Positions 1 through 7,953 of a DNA stretch of 64,000 nt are shown in pieces. A model generated the notes under the pieces. The model ran no database searches. It saw nothing but the letters and a program-made list of their open reading frames with translations, and had not been told where the DNA came from. The position numbers and the translations under genes were made by a program. This DNA comes from an uncultured Rhizobium sp. (GTDB taxonomy: Bacteria > Pseudomonadota > Alphaproteobacteria > Rhizobiales > Rhizobiaceae), in assembly GCA_945952415.1 (NCBI GenBank), contig CAMFIF010000001.1, positions 186,001-250,000 on the forward strand, written 5' to 3'. Numbering within the stretch: position 1 is the stretch's first letter; every line of letters begins with the position of its first letter.

Positions 1-905
1 GCTCGGCGGTCGTCGCCTTCACCGGCGCCTTCCATGGCCGTACCTTCATGGGCATGGCGCTGACAGGCAAGGTCGTCCCCTACAAGGTCGGCTTCGGCGC
101 GATGATGAGCGATGTCTTCCACGTACCCTTCCCGGTCGACCTGCATGGCGTTTCGGTCGAAACCGCGCTGGACGTGCTGGACAAGCTGTTCAAGGCCGAT
201 GTCGATCCGAAGCGCGTTGCGGCGATCATCGTCGAGCCCGTTCAGGGCGAAGGCGGTTTCTATGAAGTGCCGCGCGCACTGATGAAGGCGCTGCGCAAGC
301 TCTGCGACGATCACGGCATCCTGCTGGTCGCCGACGAAGTGCAGACCGGCTTTGCCCGTACCGGCAAGCTGTTTGCCATGGAACATCACGATGTCGTGCC
401 CGACCTCACCACAATGGCCAAGGGTCTGGCCGGCGGCTTCCCGCTCTCTGCCGTCACCGGCCGCGCCGAAATCATGGATGCGCCCGGCCCCGGCGGCCTC
501 GGCGGCACCTATGCGGGTTCGCCGATCGGCGTTGCTGCCGCCAATGCGGTTCTCGATGTCATCGAGGAAGAAAAGCTCTGCGAACGGGCCGAAGCACTCG
601 GCGCCCGTCTGAAGCAGCGCCTCGCCTCGCTGCGCGATGCGGTCCCGCAGATCGTCGATATCCGTGGCCCGGGCTTCATGGTCGCCGTGGAATTCAACAA
701 GAAGGGCACGAACAAGCCGGATGCGGATTTCGCCAATGCGATCCGCCTGAAGGCGCTCGAAAAGGGCCTGATCCTGCTCACCTGCGGGGTTTACGGCAAT
801 GTCATCCGTTTCCTTGCCCCGATCACGGTGCAGGACAACGTTTTCAACGAGGCGCTCGACATTCTCGAAGCCTCCATGCGCGAAGTAGCCGCGGAGGCAA
901 AGTAA
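1..905 (+). CDS. gabT: 4-aminobutyrate aminotransferase, 5' end cut by window
   Basis: A PLP-dependent class III aminotransferase that moves the amino group of GABA to 2-oxoglutarate, giving succinate semialdehyde. The reading frame is open from base 3 at the window edge, so the N-terminal part lies outside; the visible bases upstream of the first in-frame ATG at 48 still encode family sequence (AFTGAFHGRTFMG). The PLP-binding Asp lies in ADEVQTG (base 330 region) and the Schiff-base lysine in TTMAKGLAGG (codon 420-422). The stop TAA overlaps the ATG of gabD (TAATG), so the two are translationally coupled. The partner gene gives the GABA reading, but 5-aminovalerate aminotransferase (DavT) is a close relative and cannot be excluded from sequence alone. 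Confidence 0.93.
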   Translation, partial: SAVVAFTGAFHGRTFMGMALTGKVVPYKVGFGAMMSDVFHVPFPVDLHGVSVETALDVLDKLFKADVDPKRVAAIIVEPVQGEGGFYEVPRALMKALRKLCDDHGILLVADEVQTGFARTGKLFAMEHHDVVPDLTTMAKGLAGGFPLSAVTGRAEIMDAPGPGGLGGTYAGSPIGVAAANAVLDVIEEEKLCERAEALGARLKQRLASLRDAVPQIVDIRGPGFMVAVEFNKKGTNKPDADFANAIRLKALEKGLILLTCGVYGNVIRFLAPITVQDNVFNEALDILEASMREVAAEAK

Positions 906-2389
906 TGACGATTTCTCAGACCCTGCTTTCCAAGCTCAAGGATCCCTCGCTGGTGACCGACAAGGCACTGGTGGCGGGCGAATGGCTGGCGGCCAGCGAA
1001 AGCGGCCGCACCTTCGACGTGACCAATCCGGTCAATGGCGAAGTGCTCGCAACGCTCCCGAACCTCACCCGGGCCGAACTCACCCGCGCCATCGACAAGG
1101 CGCATGAGGTACAGAAGGCCTGGGCGAAGAAGACCGGCAAGGAGCGTGCGGGCGTGCTGCGCAAGCTCTACGACCTGATGGTCGCCAATGCCGACGACCT
1201 CGCCGTCATTCTCACCATGGAAATGGGCAAGCCGCTGGCGGAAGCCAAGGGCGAAGTCCTCTATGGCGCGGCCTATGTCGAGTGGTTCGGCGAAGAAGCC
1301 AAGCGTGTCTATGGCGACACGATCCCCGGTCACCAGGCCGACAAGCGCATCATCGTCATCCGCCAGCCGGTGGGTGTGGTGGGTGCGATCACGCCCTGGA
1401 ACTTCCCGAATGCGATGCTGGCCCGCAAGATGGCGCCGGCGCTCGCCGTCGGCTGCACCATGGTCTCGAAGCCCGCCGCCCAGACCCCGCTTTCGGCGCT
1501 GTCGCTTGCGCTTCTGGCGGAGCGCGCCGGCGTGCCCGCCGGTGCCTTCTCCGTCTTCACCGGCACTGAAGCCTCCATGGTCGGCAAGGAATTCTGCGAG
1601 AACGAAAAGGTGCGCAAGCTCACCTTCACCGGCTCCACCAATGTCGGCCGCATCCTGATGCGGCAGGCCGCCGACCAGATCAAGAAGCTCGGTCTTGAGC
1701 TGGGCGGCAACGCCCCCTTCATCGTCTTCGACGATGCGGATCTCGATGCCGCGGTCGAGGGAGCCATGGTTTCCAAGTACCGCAATGCCGGACAGACCTG
1801 CGTCTGCGCCAACCGCATCTATGTCCAGGCCGGCGTCTACGATGCCTTTGCCGAAAAGCTTGCAGCCCGCGTTTCCGCCATGAAGGTGGGCGACGGTCTG
1901 GAAGCCGGTGTCAATACCGGCCCGATGATCGATGCCAATGCGCTCGCCAAGGTGCAGGAGCATGTGGACGATGCCGTCTCCAAGGGCGCGAAGATCGCCG
2001 TTGGCGGCAAGCAGCCCGATCTCGGCGGCCTCTTCTACCAGCCGACGATCCTGACCGGCGTCACTTCGGACATGATGGTGGCCCGAGAGGAAACCTTCGG
2101 CCCGGTGGCTCCGCTCTTCAAGTTCCAGACGGAAGCGGAAGTGGTGGAAATGGCGAACAATACCGAGTTCGGCCTCGCCTCCTACTTCTTCTCCCGCGAC
2201 GTGGCGAAGATCTTCCGCGTTGCCGAGCAGCTGGAATATGGCATGGTCGGAATCAACACGGGTCTTATCTCCACGGAAGTGGCGCCCTTCGGCGGCATCA
2301 AGCAGTCCGGCACGGGCCGCGAAGGCTCGAAATACGGCATCGATGACTATACCGAGCTGAAATACATGTGCCTCGGCGGCATCGAGTAA
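905..2389 (+). CDS. gabD: NAD(P)-dependent succinate-semialdehyde dehydrogenase
   Basis: Oxidises succinate semialdehyde to succinate, feeding the TCA cycle; cytoplasmic. The 494-residue length is normal for GabD. Visible aldehyde dehydrogenase landmarks are the nucleotide-site PWNFP near residue 164, FTGST near 241, the general base Glu265 in LELGG and the catalytic Cys299 in GQTC, followed two residues later by a second Cys (CVC), the pair that forms a redox switch in some GabD enzymes. It overlaps gabT by one base and ends just before a strong hairpin terminator, so gabT-gabD close an operon here. Glutarate-semialdehyde dehydrogenase (DavD, lysine degradation through 5-aminovalerate) is the main alternative role, of interest because a second lysine route lies 23 kb away. 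Confidence 0.93.
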   Translation: MTISQTLLSKLKDPSLVTDKALVAGEWLAASESGRTFDVTNPVNGEVLATLPNLTRAELTRAIDKAHEVQKAWAKKTGKERAGVLRKLYDLMVANADDLAVILTMEMGKPLAEAKGEVLYGAAYVEWFGEEAKRVYGDTIPGHQADKRIIVIRQPVGVVGAITPWNFPNAMLARKMAPALAVGCTMVSKPAAQTPLSALSLALLAERAGVPAGAFSVFTGTEASMVGKEFCENEKVRKLTFTGSTNVGRILMRQAADQIKKLGLELGGNAPFIVFDDADLDAAVEGAMVSKYRNAGQTCVCANRIYVQAGVYDAFAEKLAARVSAMKVGDGLEAGVNTGPMIDANALAKVQEHVDDAVSKGAKIAVGGKQPDLGGLFYQPTILTGVTSDMMVAREETFGPVAPLFKFQTEAEVVEMANNTEFGLASYFFSRDVAKIFRVAEQLEYGMVGINTGLISTEVAPFGGIKQSGTGREGSKYGIDDYTELKYMCLGGIE

Positions 2390-2410
2390 GTCGAGACTTA
2401 TAAAGATCGC

Positions 2411-2445
2411 AAAAGTCCCGGCTCCGGAAACGGACCGGGGCTTTT
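2411..2445 (+). terminator. Rho-independent terminator of gabTD
   Basis: A GC-rich hairpin with a GAAA tetraloop (CCG-GAAA-CGG at its tip, one bulge in the arm) begins 22 bases after the gabD stop and runs into a CTTTT/CATTTCATT tail. The A-run on its left side could let it also serve the convergent PAP2 gene on the other strand. Confidence 0.75.
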
Positions 2446-2449
2446 CATT

Positions 2450-3448
2450 TCATTGTATCTCGCTTCGGGATTTTGGCGCCATAAGCCATGTGGTCAGCGC
2501 AATGCACAGCGCCGTAACCGTTACCCCGGAAAGCACATCCACCATGTAGTGGTTTGCGTTCGAGATCGCGGATAAGGCCATGCCGATATTCAGGATCAGC
2601 GCGGGATAGCGAAACGCCTTCCATGGCCAAGCGCACCAGGCACAGAGGGCTGCTATGGCTGCGTGGCCGGAGGGGAAGGTGACAATGCCCGCAACATGCG
2701 AAATGGAGAACACAAAGGCCGGGTTGTTCCTGACCTCATGGAACTGCTCCAGAAATGCATAACCGAAATAGGCATTGATATTCTGGAGGGATTCGGCGGT
2801 CACGCCGTAGGTCCCGTAGGTGCCGATCGCGGGAAACCATATCGTAATCAGGCTGATCATGTAGCAGATCACGGCAAAATTCAGCATCATCCGATAGGCG
2901 CGCTCTGGCCGCCCCATCAGTATCGGGATGAGGGGAAGGATCATCAGCTGATATGCAAAGCTCTGATAGGCGAGGCCCAGCAGGTAGGCGAGCAGGCCAT
3001 GCCCATCGACGAAGGAAATGAAGGCATGCCAGTCAAACCCAAGCGACTTGTCAAGGCGATCCAGCAGCGTGTCCGCCAGAGGCATGTTCAGATGCATTGC
3101 GAGATAGCTGGCGATCGTGATCGGCCCGATGGCCAGATTGCCGAACTGATAACAGTCGCATAAGCAGGCAAGCAGCCTTACCCCCCGTTTCCGGGCGTAA
3201 AAGCTCCCCACGATCAGCGGTAGGGCAACGGCCAAAGGCACCGATACGACGTTGTGATAATCGATGTTCATGCCCGACAGCCGAGCAAGCGAAAGAACCC
3301 CGATCCAGCTGAAGAGAGCGAGTTGAAAAAGCGCGTTTCGCTCTCTCGCAAGCGGGTGGGTGTTGATCCCGATATCGGAATTTGACGTCGGAAAGAACCG
3401 AGCCATTGGCATGAGCCAAGGGCCAGCGGAGTAACGCTTCAAAAACAT
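2450..3448 (-). CDS. PAP2 superfamily membrane phosphatase-like protein
   Basis: A polytopic membrane protein of 332 residues with a PAP2/phosphatidate-phosphatase C-terminal half. The second PAP2 motif is clear (FPSGHAAIAAL) and the third is recognisable as NANHYMVDVLSG, keeping the His and Asp; the usual Ser-Arg before it reads Ser-Asn, so activity may be altered. Such enzymes dephosphorylate lipid phosphates or, in the inositol-phosphorylceramide-synthase-like branch, transfer head groups on the outer face of the inner membrane. The ATG at 3448 is preferred over the TTG one codon earlier because GGAG lies six bases before it. It sits alone between gabD (convergent) and the small membrane gene upstream; the substrate cannot be inferred. 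Confidence 0.75.
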   Translation of the reverse strand: MFLKRYSAGPWLMPMARFFPTSNSDIGINTHPLARERNALFQLALFSWIGVLSLARLSGMNIDYHNVVSVPLAVALPLIVGSFYARKRGVRLLACLCDCYQFGNLAIGPITIASYLAMHLNMPLADTLLDRLDKSLGFDWHAFISFVDGHGLLAYLLGLAYQSFAYQLMILPLIPILMGRPERAYRMMLNFAVICYMISLITIWFPAIGTYGTYGVTAESLQNINAYFGYAFLEQFHEVRNNPAFVFSISHVAGIVTFPSGHAAIAALCAWCAWPWKAFRYPALILNIGMALSAISNANHYMVDVLSGVTVTALCIALTTWLMAPKSRSEIQ

Positions 3449-3471
3449 CAAAATCTCCGGAATAAAAGAAT

Positions 3472-3485
3472 AATATACGTATATT
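3472..3485. promoter_or_regulatory. 14-bp perfect palindrome in the PAP2-gene leader
   Basis: AATATACGTATATT is a perfect inverted repeat 24 bases upstream of the PAP2-gene start, inside an AT-rich stretch unlike the surrounding DNA. It could be an operator for a dimeric regulator or simply part of the promoter; no cognate regulator is adjacent. Confidence 0.35.
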
Positions 3486-3544
3486 CGGATGTTCTTTAAA
3501 AAATGATGAAGTGAACCATTGTCTGGATGTCGCGGGAGTTCTGG

Positions 3545-3922
3545 TCAGTTAACCCGGCCCATCGCCACCGTGACGATACCAAGCGCGGTAATGGCGATGC
3601 CCAGCATGGAAAGCCGGCTGATCTGCTCGCCGAGGATGAGGGTGCCCGACAGCGTGGTGATGACGATGCCGAGCGCCACGAAGGGATAGGCAAAGGAGAC
3701 GGGCACCTTGGAGAGCACGGAGAGCCACAGAAGCGTGCCGAAGCCATAGGCCGCAAGGCCGCCCCAGAGATAGGGCGAGAGGATGAGGATCCTTATGATC
3801 CCCATGCCCTCACCGGAGGGCGCGAGCGCCGCCTGCACGTCGGGGCGCGTCATGCCGATGCGGAAAAGGGTTTGCGCGAAGGCGGACAGGCACACGCTGA
3901 CGACAATGAGAAGGATCGGCAT
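3545..3922 (-). CDS. Small multidrug-resistance/ArnE-like membrane protein
   Basis: A 125-residue, four-helix integral membrane protein of the EamA/SMR superfamily. The end LGIAITALGIVTVAMGRVN and the segment VSFAYPFVALGIV with LGEQIS match the half-size transporters that include ArnE/ArnF, which flip undecaprenyl-phosphate-linked aminoarabinose. Start at 3922 is chosen over 3952 because it lies one base after the stop of the upstream gene, the arrangement of a coupled operon. The neighbours upstream encode a large GT-C-like membrane protein and a UbiA-type prenyltransferase, so flipping of a polyprenyl-phosphate-linked sugar is a reasonable inference; drug or small-cation efflux is the alternative. 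Confidence 0.7.
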   Translation of the reverse strand: MPILLIVVSVCLSAFAQTLFRIGMTRPDVQAALAPSGEGMGIIRILILSPYLWGGLAAYGFGTLLWLSVLSKVPVSFAYPFVALGIVITTLSGTLILGEQISRLSMLGIAITALGIVTVAMGRVN

Positions 3923-3923
3923 G

Positions 3924-5639
3924 TCAGCTTTCTCCGGCCTTGGGGACAGCATAGATGCAGAGATCGCCGTCGCGGTGGAGCGGCGGAGCCGGGACTGCGG
4001 GATCGCAGAAAGTGATCACATGGCTGATCCCATGGGTCGCCGCATAGGAAAGCCGGCCCGGCGCGTCCGGAAGGTCCCGAACCTCGTCATAGCGTTGCCG
4101 CCAGATGTGATAGGTGGAGGGCGCCCACATGGGAGCCGCGCCGAATTTGTAGTTGGTCCAGACCGAACGCCCTGCCGTGGCGAAGAACCCCGCCATGTCG
4201 AAGACGACAGACTGGGATTGCGCCGAGGCACCGGCAGGAGCCGCTTCCGTTCCCACCGGCAGGAGGAAGACCGATTGGGCCGGCGTGTTCGCGGCCACCC
4301 AGGACCCCATCCGCTCCCATTGATCGGAAATTGCCCAGAGGAGCCGGCTTTTTTGCCAGGCGGGGATAACCGCAACTGGAATGGAATAGGCCAGTGCCGC
4401 GGCAAAAAGGCCCCGGGCGAGCAGACCGGCGAGGGGTTTGTCGAGAAGCTGGCCGCCATGTTCCCGCGGCAGCCGTTCGAGCAGGATCAGGAGGAGCAGG
4501 AGGACGGGAAGAACCGGCGTGCCGAACACCAGAAGGGCGGCGATGAGGGCGCCGGACCCCTGTTCCGCCTTGCTTCCGCGGCCTGTCATATTCCCGGCTG
4601 CCCCCATCGCAAGGCCGAGCACGGCCAGCCATTGCAGGAGAACCGCACTGCGAATGAAATGCAGGTTGAGAATGAAGCGGGATTCGGTGAGCAAGGGCAT
4701 GAGGCTGCCGACGCCAAGAAGCGCAAGAGAAGCCAGCACGAGCGCCAGGAAGACCTGGCTTCGCTGAGCCAGCAGCCGGCTCGCGAGAAGGGCCGAGACG
4801 CTGATCAGGACGAGAAGGAAGAGTTCGTTCCGCGGCAGGCTGTCCAGAAAGAAATGAAAGGGAAAGAAGCCGCGCAGATAGGCCGCGTAGGAATAGTCCG
4901 GATGGAAGCCCGGCTCGGTGGATCCGAGCACGGCGTGGACGACGACGAGAACGAAAGGCAGCCCGGCGAGCGCGCCGAAAAGGGCGCCGCGGAGCATCGG
5001 CCCCGCGCGCTGCTCACCCCGGTGGATGAGGAGAAGATTGACCGTGAGGAAGAGCGGCGCCAGCCAGACGGCCATGAAGGCATTGAGGAAAAAGGTAAGG
5101 CAGGCCAGAAACACCGAAAGGGCCGTTCGGCGCCGTATGGCCAGCGAGAGGGAGAGAAAGAAGGTCCCGTTGGCCAGTTCCGAATGGGTGAAATATTCGA
5201 CATCCAGCCCCCCACCCCCTGGGGCATAGCCATTGGCGAAGGGGGAAACCGCAATGAGGAGAAGGAAAAGGGCCGCAAAGCCGTTGCCCTTATAGCCGAA
5301 GCTGCTGGCAAAATGCAGCGCTGCCGCCATCATCAGCAGCCGGGAAACCAGGAAGCCGATGATCATGACGGCCTTCGGCGGCACATGGGCGGCGCTGCCT
5401 GACAAGACCAGCCACAAACCTGAAGAGAAATGCCGCAGCGACTGGACAAAGGCATCCTGGGCAAATTGCGGCTGGTCGAAATCCGCCCTGAGAATGGGGA
5501 GATGGTAGATGTTGTTGTTCACGAAGGGCGCAAAGCCCGAATAGAGGATCGAGAACAGCGCGGCCATCGTGACGAGGCCTGCCAGCAAGAGGCGGTTCGA
5601 TCCGGTGCTGTCGGGACGACCTTGGATATCGCTTGCCAT
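3924..5639 (-). CDS. Large polytopic membrane protein, possible GT-C-type glycosyltransferase
   Basis: I do not recognise a named family with certainty. The 571-residue product has about ten or more hydrophobic helices and a C-terminal soluble stretch of roughly 130 residues after the last helix (from QWERMGSWVAANTP), ending in a small domain with ISHVITFCDP. The pattern of helices, long first periplasmic loop (after FAPFVNNNIYH) and soluble tail is that of membrane glycosyltransferase-like or DUF6798-type proteins. It has a good ribosome site (GAGG five bases before ATG) and lies between the UbiA-type gene (6 bases upstream) and the SMR-like gene (1 base downstream), so all three are surely one transcript and probably one pathway. 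Confidence 0.6.
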   Translation of the reverse strand: MASDIQGRPDSTGSNRLLLAGLVTMAALFSILYSGFAPFVNNNIYHLPILRADFDQPQFAQDAFVQSLRHFSSGLWLVLSGSAAHVPPKAVMIIGFLVSRLLMMAAALHFASSFGYKGNGFAALFLLLIAVSPFANGYAPGGGGLDVEYFTHSELANGTFFLSLSLAIRRRTALSVFLACLTFFLNAFMAVWLAPLFLTVNLLLIHRGEQRAGPMLRGALFGALAGLPFVLVVVHAVLGSTEPGFHPDYSYAAYLRGFFPFHFFLDSLPRNELFLLVLISVSALLASRLLAQRSQVFLALVLASLALLGVGSLMPLLTESRFILNLHFIRSAVLLQWLAVLGLAMGAAGNMTGRGSKAEQGSGALIAALLVFGTPVLPVLLLLLILLERLPREHGGQLLDKPLAGLLARGLFAAALAYSIPVAVIPAWQKSRLLWAISDQWERMGSWVAANTPAQSVFLLPVGTEAAPAGASAQSQSVVFDMAGFFATAGRSVWTNYKFGAAPMWAPSTYHIWRQRYDEVRDLPDAPGRLSYAATHGISHVITFCDPAVPAPPLHRDGDLCIYAVPKAGES

Positions 5640-5645
5640 GGGTCC

Positions 5646-7070
5646 TCACATGGCCAGCGCAACGATGGTCAGCGTACAGGCGCCCACCAGCCAGCTCCGC
5701 ACGTCGGTCAGCGCAAAGACGATCGGATCGTCATCGAGCTGGCGTCGATGGGCGAGCAGAAGGACGCGCCCGATCCAGTAGAGGAAGAGCGGGCAGAGCA
5801 GCCAGAGCAACGCCGGATGCCCATAGAGCTGCTTCACCGTGTCGGAATTGACGTAAAGGGCGATAACCGTGATCGCATTCATCCCCGCGGCCGCCGCCAG
5901 CGCGGCAATGATCGGCAGATCCGCAATCCGGTAATCACGGTTGGATGGGTCCGGAAGATCCCTGTCCATCCGGTCGGAAAGCTCGACATAACGCTTGATC
6001 AGCGCCAGCGCGGTGAAGAACATCAGCGAGAAGGCAAAAAGCCACTCCGATACCGCCACCTCGACGGCCGCCGCGCCCGCCACGACGCGCAGCGAATAGA
6101 GAAGCGAAAGAACTGTCACATCCACCAGCATCATTTTCTTCAGCGAGAAGGAATAGGCCGTGGTGGTCGCCATGTAGAGCAGAAGGAGAAGCCCGAAGAG
6201 CGCGGGAAGCTGCAGGGCGAGAAGCCCGGCGCCGCCGAGCAGCAGCGGAACGAGCCAAAGCCCTTGCCGAAGCGGAGCGGTGCCCGACGCAAAGGGCCGC
6301 CTTCTCTTGCTCGGATGGGCGCGATCGGCATGCAGATCGACGAAATCATTGACCACATAGACGGCGGAGGCGGTCAGACAGAAGCAGACAAAGGCAAGGA
6401 ATGCCGAGAGAAAGGCCGCTCCGTTCAGCTGATGGGACGTCAGCATGGGAACGAAGACCAGCACATTCTTGGCATATTGATGTGGCCGCAGCAGCTTCAG
6501 CAGCGCCCCACCCCGGGCCTTGGGCGCGGAAAGCGCAGTAATCTCCACGTCGCGCCGTGCAAAGGCCCGGGAATCGCTGCTGGAGACCGAAACCGCAAAG
6601 GCGCGTCTTGCGCCTGTAAATCCCGCAGAACCCGGATCGGAGACGCCCACATAATCGTGAATGGTGGCGCAACCAGCCGCCGCAAGAACGGCGACCCTGT
6701 CGGCTGCGAAGCCCTCGAAGGACAGGATTCCCGTCACCTGCTCAAGCCGGCTCTGCAACAGCACAGCCAGCGGCCGCTCTGCATCGCGCGCAAGTATATA
6801 GACAGGGCGCTCCTCCGCCCGGGCATTGGCCATGACCACCAGCGTTTCATCCCGAAGGGGAATGGTACCGGCAACGGTCTCCAGTCCGGAATGTCGAACA
6901 AAGGCCGATCTCAGACGCCCGGCGGAGAGATTGGCCGCCATGCATTCCAGCCGCAGGTCAGAGGGAAGGATCAAGGCCCGGAGGTCGACGAGGAGCGGGA
7001 TGACGGGAGCCGGATTCTGCACCGCAGCCGGCTCTTCTACCCGCCTTTTGTTGTTGAGCGTCCTGCCCAC
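5646..7070 (-). CDS. UbiA-family prenyltransferase with degenerate HAD domain (DPPR-synthase-like)
   Basis: The C-terminal 280 residues form a UbiA transmembrane prenyltransferase: RPHQYAKN near residue 195 and the Mg-diphosphate motif NDFVDLHAD at 241-249. The subgroup looks like decaprenyl-phosphate phosphoribosyltransferase (mycobacterial Rv3806c, Azorhizobium NoeC), which adds phosphoribose to polyprenyl phosphate. In this architecture the N-terminus is normally a HAD phosphatase; here motif I reads DLRALI, so the second Asp and the following Thr are lost and the domain is probably inactive. I chose the GTG at 7070 (474 residues, AAGG eight bases before it); an ATG at 7169 is in frame but falls in the efp terminator. 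It heads the three-gene membrane operon. Confidence 0.75.
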   Translation of the reverse strand: MGRTLNNKRRVEEPAAVQNPAPVIPLLVDLRALILPSDLRLECMAANLSAGRLRSAFVRHSGLETVAGTIPLRDETLVVMANARAEERPVYILARDAERPLAVLLQSRLEQVTGILSFEGFAADRVAVLAAAGCATIHDYVGVSDPGSAGFTGARRAFAVSVSSSDSRAFARRDVEITALSAPKARGGALLKLLRPHQYAKNVLVFVPMLTSHQLNGAAFLSAFLAFVCFCLTASAVYVVNDFVDLHADRAHPSKRRRPFASGTAPLRQGLWLVPLLLGGAGLLALQLPALFGLLLLLYMATTTAYSFSLKKMMLVDVTVLSLLYSLRVVAGAAAVEVAVSEWLFAFSLMFFTALALIKRYVELSDRMDRDLPDPSNRDYRIADLPIIAALAAAAGMNAITVIALYVNSDTVKQLYGHPALLWLLCPLFLYWIGRVLLLAHRRQLDDDPIVFALTDVRSWLVGACTLTIVALAM

Positions 7071-7169
7071 GATCCAGCCTTGCTTTATATAAAGATCATA
7101 TAAAATAGCTTTATAGTTTGATTGTCCAAAGGATTTCTTAACCAAACCGGCCCGGGCGCACATGGGCAT

Positions 7170-7200
7170 AAAAAAAAGCCGCCTTCCGGAGAAGGCGGCT
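7170..7200 (-). terminator. Rho-independent terminator of efp
   Basis: Perfect 9-bp stem (AGCCGCCTT with AAGGCGGCT, six-base loop) followed on the minus strand by eight T residues, beginning 24 bases past the efp stop codon. It separates efp from the UbiA-type gene downstream on the same strand. Confidence 0.92.
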
Positions 7201-7223
7201 CGATGGATGGGGATGGACCCGGA

Positions 7224-7793
7224 TCAGTCCTTGGCACGCTCCACATAGGAGCCGTCTTCCGTCATGATCACAACGCGCGTGCCGGCGGTGATATGGGGCG
7301 GAACCAGCGTGCGCACGCCATTCGAGAGGATGGCCGGCTTGTAGGAGGAAGAGGCCGTCTGGCCCTTCACGACCGGCTCGGTCTCGGCGATTTCGAGAGT
7401 CACGTGACGCGGCAGCTCGATGGCGAGCGCGACGCCTTCGTGGATCGACAGGATGCAGCTCATGCCTTCCTGCAGATAGGCCTTCATGTCGCCAACGGTT
7501 TCGGCATCCACGGCAACCTGGTCGTAGGTTTCCGGGTTCATGAAGTGGAAGCCTTCGCCATCTTCATAGAGGAACTGGAAGGGGCGGTCTTCGACGAAGG
7601 CCCGCTCGACCTGCTCGGTGGTGCGCCAGCGCTCGGAAACCTTCACGCCGTCGACGATGCGGCGCATGTCGACCTGTGTCACCGGCGTGCCCTTGCCGGG
7701 ATGGAAGTTCTGGGCGGTAAGCACCACGTAGAGCTTGCCGTCGACTTCGACGACATTGCCCTTGCGCAGCGACGATGCGATGATCTTGACCAT
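7224..7793 (-). CDS. efp: Elongation factor P
   Basis: Binds ribosomes stalled on polyproline and promotes peptide bond formation. The 189-residue length and three-domain layout are standard. The tip of domain I reads HPGKG, placing the modified lysine at residue 34, which is the type beta-lysylated by EpmA/EpmB rather than the arginine (rhamnosylated) type. Both modification genes lie divergently just across a 160-base intergenic region. An AAGGACG ribosome site sits seven bases before the ATG. A strong terminator follows. Identification is secure. Confidence 0.97.
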   Translation of the reverse strand: MVKIIASSLRKGNVVEVDGKLYVVLTAQNFHPGKGTPVTQVDMRRIVDGVKVSERWRTTEQVERAFVEDRPFQFLYEDGEGFHFMNPETYDQVAVDAETVGDMKAYLQEGMSCILSIHEGVALAIELPRHVTLEIAETEPVVKGQTASSSYKPAILSNGVRTLVPPHITAGTRVVIMTEDGSYVERAKD

Positions 7794-7953
7794 TAAGACG
7801 TCCTTGTAACTCTTCTTCCGGCGTCGTAGAGGGACGGCAGCAATGGCGCCCCGGAACCGGCTTTGTCCGTTTCAGGGCCGGGACCTATCCTAATTTGCCG
7901 CCAAATGCCAGCCTCGGCGCGTGAAATAGAGCGAAGAAAGCGCGTAAAAAGCC

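Noticed and set aside
3783-5402. 539-codon plus-strand open frame
   Set aside because: Antisense to the SMR-like and GT-C-like membrane genes; highly charged Gly/Arg/Glu composition without domains.
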